Of a DNA stretch of 24,075 nucleotides, positions 7,797 through 15,049 are shown piece by piece. The translations under genes were made by a program, and so were the position numbers. Source of the stretch: Lachnoclostridium sp. UBA903 (GTDB lineage: Bacteria > Bacillota > Clostridia > Lachnospirales > Lachnospiraceae); contig DBEP01000102.1 in assembly GCA_002294045.1 (NCBI GenBank), positions 1,009 through 25,083 of the forward strand, in the 5' to 3' direction. Position 1 is the stretch's first letter; each line of letters starts with the position of its first letter. The notes under the pieces were generated by a model, which did not search any database, was not told the DNA's origin, and was given only the letters and a program-made list of their open reading frames with translations.

Positions 7797-8975
7797 ATGG
7801 CTGTCAGTCTGAAAGATCTCTATACCGATACGAAGCAGAAATTTAAGCTGGAGCTCCTTGCCGGTAAGGAAGGCCTGGAAAATACCGTAAGCTGGGTTCA
7901 CTTAATTGAAGATGTTACTACCACCGACTTTATCCGGGGCAGCGAACTGATTATAACAACCGGATTAGGCGTAAAGGATGAATACTGGCTGGAACACTTT
8001 ATTGAAAGTCTGTCCACGCAGCGGGCGGTAGGCCTGATTGTAAATGTGGGGGCTTATATCAAAGAAATTCCTGCCCATACTCTTAAATACTGTGAAAAAA
8101 TCAAATTTTCCCTGTTTATTATGCCATGGGAAATACATCTGGTTGATATTATGCAGGATTTCTGCAACCGGATTATACAAGCCGAACAAATAGAAATAAA
8201 CGAATCCGCCGCATTCTTAAATGCTATATTGAATCCGGAAAATAAAGCATCCTATCAGCCCTATCTGGAACAAAACGGTTATAAACTGAAAGGCTCTTAC
8301 TGCATCCTGGTTATACACCCGGACAGGGAAATAATTCCCCAGGAAAAAGAATTACTGCTTAAAAAGTTACGGATTACGGCAATTAACATATTAAACCGTC
8401 TTCCCATACAATTTGCTGTATTAAATTTCAACCAGGAAGTTATTCTGATTTTTCACGGCAGTACAATTGAAAAGATTAGAAAATATTCCGAAAAGCTGAG
8501 ACTTGGATTCAAAAAGGAATATGCTTCGTTAAGAACCCTGTTTGGAGTGGGTCCTGTGGTTACGGGTGCAGATAATATATATAAAAGCTTTCAGAGAGGT
8601 CAGGCAGTATTACGGATCGGAAAAAAACAGAATACGGATATTATGTTTTATGATGACATCGGCATCAATAAAGTTATTCTGGCAGTCGAAGACCGTCAGG
8701 TATTAACCGATATGTACAGGGACAATCTGGGGAGCCTGGAAGAGTATGATAAACAGCACAATACGGATTATCTGACTATTTTAAGGCTGTATCTGTCCTG
8801 TAATTCCAGTGTACAGGCTGTGGCAGAACAGACTTTTACCCACCGGAACACCATAAATTACAGAATTAAAAAAATAAAAGAACTCCTCTCCTCCGATTTA
8901 AACACCATGGAAGACCGCTTCCGTTTTCAATTAGCATTTTACATTCGTGACATACTGGAAGATTCAGAAAATTAA
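7797..8975 (+). CDS. PucR-family transcriptional regulator
   Basis: 392 residues from ATG at 7797, chosen because AAAGGAG lies about 6 nt upstream. A longer in-frame reading from 7671 would run through the promoter. The N-terminal PucR domain spans about 1-125 (GLENTVSWVHLIEDVTTTDFIRGSELIITTG is cut here into its two hallmarks: a WVHLIE-like strand and the GSELIITTG loop). A middle GGDEF-like/CdaR region covers about 190-300. The C-terminal HTH_30 covers about 335-385 (SVQAVAEQTFTHRNTINYRIKKI). PucR proteins control nitrogen-compound catabolism, often as activators that sense the substrate. Placed between the divergent GABA operon and an amino-acid importer, it likely controls both. The ligand is inferred, not seen. 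Confidence 0.85.
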   Translation: MAVSLKDLYTDTKQKFKLELLAGKEGLENTVSWVHLIEDVTTTDFIRGSELIITTGLGVKDEYWLEHFIESLSTQRAVGLIVNVGAYIKEIPAHTLKYCEKIKFSLFIMPWEIHLVDIMQDFCNRIIQAEQIEINESAAFLNAILNPENKASYQPYLEQNGYKLKGSYCILVIHPDREIIPQEKELLLKKLRITAINILNRLPIQFAVLNFNQEVILIFHGSTIEKIRKYSEKLRLGFKKEYASLRTLFGVGPVVTGADNIYKSFQRGQAVLRIGKKQNTDIMFYDDIGINKVILAVEDRQVLTDMYRDNLGSLEEYDKQHNTDYLTILRLYLSCNSSVQAVAEQTFTHRNTINYRIKKIKELLSSDLNTMEDRFRFQLAFYIRDILEDSEN

Positions 8976-9006
8976 ATGTGATTTAGAAAAAAATAAAAAA
9001 TTTTAA

Positions 9007-9035
9007 TTGACAGACCAAAAAAAGAATGATAATAT
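9007..9035 (+). promoter_or_regulatory. Strong promoter ahead of the amino-acid ABC operon / short leader RNA
   Basis: TTGACA (9007-9012) and TAATAT (9030-9035) are 17 bp apart. Transcription would begin near 9042, after the pucR stop (8975) and about 180 bp before the ATPase start, giving a leader with two terminator-like hairpins. Confidence 0.6.
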
Positions 9036-9061
9036 ATGCAACATCAAGAATTGATACGAAG

Positions 9062-9099
9062 GTGTATTAAGATTAATCCATGTCTTAATACACTTTTTT
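9062..9099 (+). terminator. Rho-independent terminator or attenuator 1
   Basis: GTGTATTAAGA (9062-9072) and TCTTAATACAC (9083-9093) form a perfect 11-bp stem followed by TTTTTT. It ends the pucR message. It would also stop a transcript from the 9007 promoter after only about 55 nt, implying a small RNA or attenuation. Confidence 0.8.
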
Positions 9100-9145
9100 A
9101 TTTATTTATTTTATTATCATATAGGTTTGAAACCATGGGATGTAA

Positions 9146-9178
9146 AGGGGCACTAATAAGCTGATAGTGCCTCTTTTT
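9146..9178 (+). terminator. Terminator-like hairpin 2 in the ABC operon leader
   Basis: AGGGGCACTA (9146-9155) pairs with TAGTGCCTCT (9165-9174) with one G-T pair, and a T-tract follows. It lies 45 bp before the ATPase start and downstream of the first terminator, so it is a second potential attenuator on the same leader. Confidence 0.65.
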
Positions 9179-9222
9179 CCGTCTTTTACGGACGGCAGGT
9201 GAATAAAAAAGGAGGTAACGAT

Positions 9223-9969
9223 ATGGCTGAGAAGGCAAAAGAGTATATTATCCGGATTTACCAGTTGTCAAAAAGTTTCGGTAATCTGGAAGTACTGAAA
9301 AATATCAGTCTGCATGTAAAACGCGGAGAGGTTGTAACCATTATCGGCCCTTCCGGCTCAGGCAAAAGTACCTTTTTACGCTGTATGAATTTGCTTGAAA
9401 TACCAAGCGGCGGAAAAATGTATTACAAGGACAAAGACATGCTGGATTTATCCACAGACAGCAGAATCCTCAGAAGAAATGTCGGTATGGTATTCCAGAA
9501 ATTTAACCTGTTTCCCACGAAAACAGTTCTGCAGAATATTACAATGGCACCAATGCGGATCCAGAAAAAAAGTAAAACGGAAGCAGCTGAATTGGCAATG
9601 AATCTTCTCAAAAAAGTCGGTTTAGAGGATAAGGCGGAGGATTATCCCAAAACCTTATCCGGAGGTCAGCAGCAAAGAGTTGCCATTGCAAGGGCTCTGG
9701 CTATGCAGCCCGAAATGCTGCTCTTTGATGAACCGACCTCGGCCCTTGATCCCGAACTGGTGGGCGATGTTTTAGGTGTCATGAAAGGATTGGCACTGGA
9801 AGGCATGACCATGGTAATCGTAACCCACGAAATGGCCTTTGCAAGAGACGTTTCGGACCGTGTAATCTTTATGGATAAGGGGTATATCGTGGAAGAAGGC
9901 CCTCCGGAGGATATCTTCGGGAATCCCCGGAATGACAGAACCAGGGATTTCTTAGCCAGAGTTTTATGA
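9223..9969 (+). CDS. Polar amino-acid ABC transporter, ATP-binding subunit
   Basis: 248 residues from ATG at 9223, which follows AAAGGAGGTAACGAT. A GTG at 9199 is in frame but lies upstream of that ribosome binding site. Walker A GPSGSGKST is at 42-50, the Q-loop near FQKFNLFP (91-98), the signature LSGGQQQR at 145-152, Walker B LLFDEP at 166-171, and the H-loop VTHE follows. The sequence is GlnQ/HisP-like, a cytoplasmic ATPase that energises uptake. It is the first gene of a cluster with a lipoprotein and a permease. The nearby GABA catabolic operon suggests GABA or a related amino acid as cargo, but cargo cannot be read from an ATPase. Confidence 0.93.
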   Translation: MAEKAKEYIIRIYQLSKSFGNLEVLKNISLHVKRGEVVTIIGPSGSGKSTFLRCMNLLEIPSGGKMYYKDKDMLDLSTDSRILRRNVGMVFQKFNLFPTKTVLQNITMAPMRIQKKSKTEAAELAMNLLKKVGLEDKAEDYPKTLSGGQQQRVAIARALAMQPEMLLFDEPTSALDPELVGDVLGVMKGLALEGMTMVIVTHEMAFARDVSDRVIFMDKGYIVEEGPPEDIFGNPRNDRTRDFLARVL

Positions 9970-10058
9970 CAAATTTCTTTGTAAATAAATAATAATTGTT
10001 TATGAAAAACGGAACCTGAAAATGGATTTTATTTTAACCGGAAGAGGAGGAAAATATT

Positions 10059-10982
10059 ATGAAAAAGTATACCGGATTATTTGCAGTTTTAGTTGTATTC
10101 ACTGTACTGCTTGCGGGCTGCGGCAGTAAAACCGCTGATACCGATGCAGATGCAGCAGGAGGTAACGGTGCTTCGGTTACCGAAGAAACTTCCCCTGAAA
10201 CAGGTGGGGCAGATACGGGAGAAGCAAGCGATACGTTAACCAGATTACGGGAACAGGGGTACATTACTATTGCATCCAGCAACGATGCCCCCCTTTCTTA
10301 CATCGATGTGGAAACCAATGAGTACACCGGTGTGGATGGTGAAATTTTCAAAGAAATAATGAGGCGCCTGGGAGTCCCGGAAGTCCGTATGAAAACCGTT
10401 GCATTTGAAAACCTTTTAATCGAGTTAAACAATAAATCGGTGGACATAGTTGTAGATGCCATGTATATAAAACCGGAAAGGCAGGAAATTGCCCTATTTA
10501 CTAACGTATGGTATTCCGAAGGTGACTGCCTTCTCGTAAAATCCGATTCCGACATTAGAAGTCTTGCAGATTTAAAGGATAAGACCGTCGGAGCCCAGAA
10601 AGGAACCGCATTTCTTGAAATTGCCCAGTCTTGGGAATCGGAAGGACTGATTAAGGAGCTGATTATTATGGGTTCCCAATCCGAATTAATGCTGTCGGTT
10701 AATACGGGCAAAGTCGACGCATGTATTACCGACTCTATTATAGCAGGATATACCTTAACCCAGGATTCCAGCCTTGACTTAAAATTAGCGGAGGACTACG
10801 TACCTGATTCCACAGGTAATATCGGTGCAGCCCTTAGATTTGAAGACAAAGACTTCTGTGAGGAAATAAATACCGTTCTGGATGAAATGAAAGAAGACGG
10901 CTCTTTAATGAAATATCTCGAGCAATACGGAATGGATGAAAGCTCCTTTGTAGGAGTGGAAGAAGGTAAAACTGTTCAATAG
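10059..10982 (+). CDS. Amino-acid ABC transporter substrate-binding lipoprotein (SBP family 3)
   Basis: 307 residues. It has a lipoprotein signal with lipobox LLAGC and Cys21, then an acidic low-complexity linker (about 24-60, rich in D, A, G, T, E). The binding domain follows from about 62 (LREQGYITIASSNDAPLSYIDVET, typical of SBP_bac_3), with a conserved GxxxDI-like strand (NNKSVDIVVDAMY) and GKVDACITDS near the hinge. It captures substrate at the cell surface and delivers it to the permease encoded next. The start follows GAGGAGG. The ABC module has ATPase, binding protein and permease, in that order. GABA or another small amino acid is a context-based guess. Confidence 0.9.
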   Translation: MKKYTGLFAVLVVFTVLLAGCGSKTADTDADAAGGNGASVTEETSPETGGADTGEASDTLTRLREQGYITIASSNDAPLSYIDVETNEYTGVDGEIFKEIMRRLGVPEVRMKTVAFENLLIELNNKSVDIVVDAMYIKPERQEIALFTNVWYSEGDCLLVKSDSDIRSLADLKDKTVGAQKGTAFLEIAQSWESEGLIKELIIMGSQSELMLSVNTGKVDACITDSIIAGYTLTQDSSLDLKLAEDYVPDSTGNIGAALRFEDKDFCEEINTVLDEMKEDGSLMKYLEQYGMDESSFVGVEEGKTVQ

Positions 10983-11021
10983 CGGTATCACATCTTAAGT
11001 GATACGGGCATGGAGGTTATT

Positions 11022-11720
11022 ATGGAGATAATTAAAAGGCTGAATTTTACAAAGGCAGCAGAGTATTTGGTACCTTCCTTGTGGAAAGGCTTGGGTTTGG
11101 TAATTCAAGTAACTTTGATTGCATTCCTGGTTGGAATTATCCTGGGTCTGTTTATAGCAATCGGGCGTATCAGCAAATATAAGGTATTAAAGACCATACT
11201 GGTTGTAATAATTGAGTTTATCAGAGGCACTCCTCTGCTTGTGCAGATTGTTTATATGTACTATGTTATGCCTTTATTGGTAGAAATCCTGCTGCAGCTC
11301 GTAGGTTCGAATTATAGATTTGAGTTAAGTCCTATTGTCGCGGGTATTTTAGCATTGGGTATTAACTACAGCTGTTATCTGTCCGAGGTCATCCGCGGTG
11401 CCATAGAGTCCATAGATTCCGGCCAGATGGAGGCCGGCCTGGCATTAGGTTTTGGAAAAACGGAAGCTTTATTCCGGATTGTACTGCCTCAGGCCATAAG
11501 GAATGTCATACCCGTATTCGGCAACTATCTGATTATGATGATAAAAGATACATCCCTGCTTGCTTATATCAGTGTATTTGAATTATTATTAAGGACACAG
11601 ACTTATGCTTCCCAGACCTTTTTAACTATTGAGTCCTATACTATCCTGGCAGGCGCTTATTTAATCATAAGCCTTCCCATGTCCCAGGTAGTTAAGTATA
11701 TTGAAAAGAAGGTAAAATAA
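11022..11720 (+). CDS. Amino-acid ABC transporter permease (HisM/GlnP type)
   Basis: 232 residues from ATG at 11022. An ATG at 11010 is in frame, but GGAGG sits between the two starts at correct spacing for the second. Several hydrophobic segments are visible (about 20-45, 52-75, 95-115 and 180-225). The ATPase-docking EAA loop reads EAGLALGFGKTEALFRIVLP near 135-155, followed by QAIRNVIPVFGN. A single permease gene implies a homodimer. It is the last gene of the operon. The palindrome 11740-11776 follows, in the gap to a convergent gene. Confidence 0.92.
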   Translation: MEIIKRLNFTKAAEYLVPSLWKGLGLVIQVTLIAFLVGIILGLFIAIGRISKYKVLKTILVVIIEFIRGTPLLVQIVYMYYVMPLLVEILLQLVGSNYRFELSPIVAGILALGINYSCYLSEVIRGAIESIDSGQMEAGLALGFGKTEALFRIVLPQAIRNVIPVFGNYLIMMIKDTSLLAYISVFELLLRTQTYASQTFLTIESYTILAGAYLIISLPMSQVVKYIEKKVK

Positions 11721-11739
11721 ATATTTATATCCGCACAAA

Positions 11740-11776
11740 AGGGCTGTTGCAAAATATTGAATTTTGCAACAGCCCT
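11740..11776 (-). terminator. Family-1 palindrome copy 3, between convergent genes
   Basis: AGGGCTGTTGCAAAAT (11740-11755) and its exact reverse complement (11761-11776) flank a 5-nt loop. On the minus strand it is followed by TTTTTGTG, so it terminates the HD-domain gene (stop at 11789). On the plus strand it may help end the ABC operon, although no T-tract follows there. Its arms match the copies at 3917-3982 and 2211-2290, but the interior is missing. Confidence 0.75.
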
Positions 11777-11788
11777 CTAAGCATAAGG

Positions 11789-12280
11789 CTATATCCCAAA
11801 ACAATCATATAAAAACGAGATACCTGTTTCCGTTTTAAAAATATTCTCTTTTACATTTTTAATACTGTCTGCGGAAGCATTGTCTTCATCCAGGTTCACC
11901 AGGAAATCAGCTTCCACCAATATCTGGTAATCTGTTCCCTCTATGTTGGTATATGTATGATGATGGGCAATTAAATAGCATACCCGCTCTATAAATTCTT
12001 TGTCATACCCGAGGCCGGTCAGCATATCCGCAGCAATGGAAGGCCCTTCAATCTGCTGATAATGTCCGGCACTGCTGTGGTATTTTTCTTCACTGACCTT
12101 AATGCCTATATCATGCACCACTGCCGTAACTTCCAGGATTTCCATGGTTTTACCGTCCAGCTTTTCCATCTCACCGATGGATTTTGCATAACCATATACC
12201 TTGATAAAATGGTTAATTCTCTTTATGTCGCCGGAGTAATACCTTATCATTGCATTTATTACAGAACCTATACTTTTCAT
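11789..12280 (-). CDS. HD-domain phosphohydrolase-like protein
   Basis: 163 residues from ATG at 12280. A longer frame to 12334 exists, but its 18 extra codons read through a repeated hairpin element, so the start after GGGTG is preferred. Metal-ligand motifs of the HD superfamily are present: His24, His56-Asp57 (VVHDIGI), His68/His73, the HHH run at 106-108 and Asp125 (LVEADFLVNLDED). It is a stand-alone HD hydrolase with no sensory domain or membrane segment, so it is probably a cytoplasmic nucleotide or phosphoester hydrolase of unknown substrate. It is apparently a separate transcript from the transglycosylase gene upstream, with the palindrome 11740-11776 as terminator. Confidence 0.85.
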   Translation of the reverse strand: MKSIGSVINAMIRYYSGDIKRINHFIKVYGYAKSIGEMEKLDGKTMEILEVTAVVHDIGIKVSEEKYHSSAGHYQQIEGPSIAADMLTGLGYDKEFIERVCYLIAHHHTYTNIEGTDYQILVEADFLVNLDEDNASADSIKNVKENIFKTETGISFLYDCFGI

Positions 12281-12322
12281 AATACCACCCATGCATATCG
12301 CAAGTCTGCTTGCGATACTGCC
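12281..12322 (-). repeat. Start-codon hairpin element, copy 1 (upstream of HD gene)
   Basis: Minus-strand reading: GGCAGT, then the stem TATCGCAAG-CAGA-CTTGCGATA, then TGCATGGGTG, 5 nt, ATGAAA. It shares GGCAGT, the stem position, a GGGTG-type motif and the 5-nt spacing with the copies at 19761-19803, 22362-22430 and 24007-24049. GGGTG is the only ribosome-binding-site-like sequence before this start. A GACATC/GATGTC inverted repeat (12330-12350) lies just outside. Confidence 0.75.
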
Positions 12323-12364
12323 GACATAAGACATCTGCTTTTTGGATGTCGTTGTCTAATAATA

Positions 12365-12391
12365 AGTGTGAAATGTCTTTTATTTCACACT
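12365..12391. promoter_or_regulatory. Short perfect hairpin between HD gene and transglycosylase gene
   Basis: AGTGTGAAAT (12365-12374) and ATTTCACACT (12382-12391) are perfect 10-bp arms with a 7-nt loop. The tract after it on the minus strand is only TATTATTAG, so it could be a weak terminator for the transglycosylase gene or an operator for the HD gene. Confidence 0.4.
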
Positions 12392-12443
12392 ACTTCCTTA
12401 CTTGATAAACTCTCTGAAATCAATTAAACCTTTTGACAGCAGC

Positions 12444-12510
12444 CTAGAGCGTGTTTGAAAAATCATTGGGGCGTTCAGCCCGGCACAAGCATTTTTCAAA
12501 CACACTCTAG
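12444..12510. repeat. Family-2 67-bp palindromic repeat, copy 1; supplies a stop codon
   Basis: The arms AGAGCGTGTTTGAAAAAT and ATTTTTCAAACACACTCT flank an interior of about 27 bp. It matches the second copy at 21144-21210 at all but 5 of 67 positions, in the same orientation. The terminal CTAG includes the TAG stop codon of the transglycosylase gene, so the repeat defines that protein's C-terminus. Confidence 0.85.
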
Positions 12511-13295
12511 TTTATGCTTTTTAACAAGTTCAGAACCGGTACGTTAAAGTTAATCGTGTTAGCCGTAAAATAACCTGAATCTTCCCTGGCATCCTTTTCT
12601 TTATCATCCTCAAAAAAAGTATCCAAAAACTTTAAATAATCCTCGTAGGAAAAAACGGACTCTAAATCCTGGGCCGTCAATGAGCCGTCTTCTGTTTCAT
12701 CCCTGTTGATAATATTATTTTTAATTTGGGCAATATTAACCGATAAGGACATATCCGCCGAAGCCGCCTGAGAATTTACATAAAAAGCCCCATTGCCGGT
12801 GTCAACACCCTGGTTCATATAGTTCAGGACCTTTTTTACATAATTCTGGGTTTCTTTAAAGGGAGGTATGCCGCCGTATTTGGCAACATTACCGCTTCCC
12901 GCATTATAGGCTGCCAAGGCTAAACCGGTATTCCCTTCATATTTATTCAATAAGCCGGAAATATATTTAGCTCCGCCCATAATATTCTGCCTGGCATCAA
13001 AAGAGTCCGTAACTCCAAGAGAAGCCGCCGTAGCGGGCATAAGCTGCATAATGCCCTGGGCACCGCTTCTTGAAACCGCTTTTGAATCAAAATTAGATTC
13101 GGCTTTTCCAATTGCCTTTAATAAATCTACCGATACGTTATACTTTTTGGCTGCCTCTTCAAAAATAGAATCCAGAGTTTTTGTCTCCCCTAAAAAGGAA
13201 GCAAAAGTATCATTGCCGGAAACGGCCTTTTTATCGGGAGTAACTCCATAAACATTGTTATTTTCTGCATTAGTAATTCTATAGACTTCTGACAT
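12507..13295 (-). CDS. Lytic transglycosylase, SLT domain, no signal peptide
   Basis: 262 residues. The SLT/lysozyme-like domain covers about 42-165, with the catalytic glutamate E66 in KAIGKAESNFD, then SRSGAQGIMQLMPATA and the AAYNAGSGNVAKYGG motif. These enzymes cleave the glycan strands of peptidoglycan to anhydromuramyl products. No signal peptide or membrane segment is seen at the N-terminus (MSEVYRITNAENNN), unusual for an enzyme acting outside the membrane. Comparable leaderless SLT proteins in motile Clostridia may be exported by flagellar secretion or released by lysis. The C-terminal 95 residues are acidic and not recognised. The stop TAG is part of the repeat 12444-12510. AAGGAG precedes the ATG. 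Confidence 0.88.
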   Translation of the reverse strand: MSEVYRITNAENNNVYGVTPDKKAVSGNDTFASFLGETKTLDSIFEEAAKKYNVSVDLLKAIGKAESNFDSKAVSRSGAQGIMQLMPATAASLGVTDSFDARQNIMGGAKYISGLLNKYEGNTGLALAAYNAGSGNVAKYGGIPPFKETQNYVKKVLNYMNQGVDTGNGAFYVNSQAASADMSLSVNIAQIKNNIINRDETEDGSLTAQDLESVFSYEDYLKFLDTFFEDDKEKDAREDSGYFTANTINFNVPVLNLLKSIN

Positions 13296-13385
13296 AGTTT
13301 TCTCCTTAGCGCCATTTGTATCCGGCCGGTTACAATAAATCTAAGTTTAATATATGTTGTATTTTGTTATTTTAAGTCTGATTAT

Positions 13386-13414
13386 ATTATACTGAACCGG
13401 TAACGGGAAAGCAA
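13386..13414 (-). promoter_or_regulatory. Putative promoter of the lytic transglycosylase gene
   Basis: On the minus strand TTGCTT (plus 13409-13414) and TATAAT (plus 13386-13391) have a 17-bp spacer that includes an ACCGGTT core. It lies about 90 bp before the start codon. Confidence 0.5.
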
Positions 13415-13491
13415 GCGGTATTTGGGAATACGGGCTATTTTCCTATTTTTATTCTGCATTATATTAAGACAGTCCTTTTTCGGCAGCCTTC

Positions 13492-14709
13492 TCAGGATTG
13501 CCTGGGTTTTCCGGCTTCCAGCAAAACTTTACTGCCTGACATAACCAGTCCCTCGGCAAACAACAAAATACCGGTGCCAATCAATATCCATTCGATTTTA
13601 ATTATATCGGATAAAGGACCAAAAAGAAGCATTCCAAGGGGCATCATTGCACTGGAAATCATCCCGAATACCCCAAAAACCCTGCCTAAATAATCCTCCT
13701 CCACCTTCTCCTGCAGCATTACCGTGGAGGTTGTATTAAAAAACGGCATAACAAGTCCAAAAACACCCATTAATAATAGATAGAACCAGAATATTGTAAC
13801 ATATCCAAAGGCAACGGTACACATGCCCATAACCAAGCTGGCAAAGGTCATGGTGTGTATCTTGTTTCGGAAACCGTTCCAGGCCGTCATTATAATACCT
13901 CCGGCCATCATACCGATGGAAAAGGTAATTTCAATGGCCGTCAGCCTCCAGACATCATCACCGAAACTCCGGGCAACCTGCAAAGGTGTTAAAAATGCTA
14001 CCGGAGCAGCCAGAAAAAAGAAAAAGGCACAAAACAGAAAGTATTCTTTCACAAAGGGATGATTTTTTACATAATTAATACCTTTGAGCATATCCTCCTT
14101 GTAACTGACTACCTGTTTTGCCGAAGCTTTATGATGGACTCCTGCATGCAAAAAGAATAATAAAATAAATACGCCTATGGCAGCTGTTATGACATCAATG
14201 AAAAATATGGCCTCAAGCCTTGTATAAGTGAGAAGTGCTCCGCTTAACATAGGGGATACCAGCATAATTAAGGCCTGTATTGTACCATTTGCAGCATTCA
14301 CCTTTGTAAGCCTGTCCTCAGGAACTATTTGGGGAAGGAATGCATTAATGGCCGGAGACTGTATGCCGGAGCCCACCGCACGGATGGCTGATACCGCAAA
14401 CAGCAGCCATATGGAATTATGACCCGTCAAAAATAATATGGCAAGTATCAGGGTAGACACCGCTATAAGGGAGTCGGAAAGGATTATCAAAATTTTACGG
14501 TTAAAACGGTCTGCCCATACCCCCGCAAAGGGAGAAAGAAAAAAGGTGGGCAAAAACCCGCAGATAATGGATAATGTCATCATTACGCCGGATTGGGTTT
14601 CTAACGTAATGTACCAGGTTATGGCATATTGGACCAGGGATGAGCCAAACAGGGATAGCGTCTGGCTTAGCAAAAAAATTATTATGTTTCTTTTCCAAGA
14701 TTTATTCAC
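13492..14709 (-). CDS. MFS transporter, macrolide-efflux-like (MFS_3 type)
   Basis: 405 residues starting with GTG at 14709, 7-8 nt after GGGAG. About 12 hydrophobic segments are visible. The N-terminal SQTLSLFGSSLVQYAITWYI and the loop FAGVWADRFNRKILIILSD near 58-78 are characteristic of the MefA/MFS_3 exporter group. It is a proton-driven efflux pump in the cytoplasmic membrane. The substrate is unknown. Family members export macrolides, siderophores or other small molecules, and homology of this kind does not demonstrate resistance. It is monocistronic with its own promoter at 14779-14807. No ribosomal-protection partner gene lies beside it. Confidence 0.85.
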   Translation of the reverse strand: MNKSWKRNIIIFLLSQTLSLFGSSLVQYAITWYITLETQSGVMMTLSIICGFLPTFFLSPFAGVWADRFNRKILIILSDSLIAVSTLILAILFLTGHNSIWLLFAVSAIRAVGSGIQSPAINAFLPQIVPEDRLTKVNAANGTIQALIMLVSPMLSGALLTYTRLEAIFFIDVITAAIGVFILLFFLHAGVHHKASAKQVVSYKEDMLKGINYVKNHPFVKEYFLFCAFFFFLAAPVAFLTPLQVARSFGDDVWRLTAIEITFSIGMMAGGIIMTAWNGFRNKIHTMTFASLVMGMCTVAFGYVTIFWFYLLLMGVFGLVMPFFNTTSTVMLQEKVEEDYLGRVFGVFGMISSAMMPLGMLLFGPLSDIIKIEWILIGTGILLFAEGLVMSGSKVLLEAGKPRQS

Positions 14710-15049
14710 AAATTTTCTCCCGAATATAATACTGTATTTGAACTGTTTTTATTTTCATATAATAGAGTTCTGATATCTAGAATAAACGGAGGAGAATTAT
14801 TTGTCAACGGTCAATTTTATTAATACAGGGACAGACACCCTTTCTTCCAATATGCCGGTAAACCACAGCATTACTCTGTTCTTCCATATTCCTGGACTGC
14901 TCTCCCGAAATCGTGACGCAGTAACAGCAAAGCGGTGAGTTCAGAACGGTGCGATGTTCTTCAAACACGAGTACCCTGTAACTCCTTAATCTTTGCTTTG
15001 TACGCAGCAGCTGGGCAATCAGATTCATTCTATGCAATTGATACAGACA
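14710..15049. other. Intergenic region between GH76 gene 2 and the MFS gene
   Basis: 340 bp. It holds the MFS promoter. A minus-strand open frame (14804-15037, 77 codons) could be read as a small protein, but it has no clear ribosome binding site, is cysteine- and arginine-rich and is not recognised. It may be a remnant. No terminator for the glycan operon was identified with confidence. Confidence 0.55.
14779..14807 (-). promoter_or_regulatory. Promoter of the MFS gene
   Basis: On the minus strand TTGACA (plus 14802-14807) and TATTCT (plus 14779-14784) are separated by 17 bp. It sits about 70 bp upstream of the GTG start. Confidence 0.6.

Noticed and set aside
7450..7901. Minus-strand frames of 95-99 codons upstream of the PucR-type gene
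   Set aside because: They overlap the promoter and palindrome or the regulator's coding start, with no ribosome binding site and no domain.
12444..12510. Family-2 repeats as part of a CRISPR array
   Set aside because: Only two copies, 8.7 kb apart, with no regular spacers and no cas genes; each is a self-contained palindrome.
13492..14709. Calling the MFS gene a macrolide resistance gene
   Set aside because: Only family-level resemblance to MefA-type exporters is visible; no partner resistance gene is adjacent and the substrate cannot be deduced.
14791..14940. Possible plus-strand mini-ORF starting TTG at about 14801 after GGAGGAG
   Set aside because: About 45 codons, no recognisable feature, and it overlaps the MFS promoter; the GGAGGAG is better explained as promoter spacer sequence.
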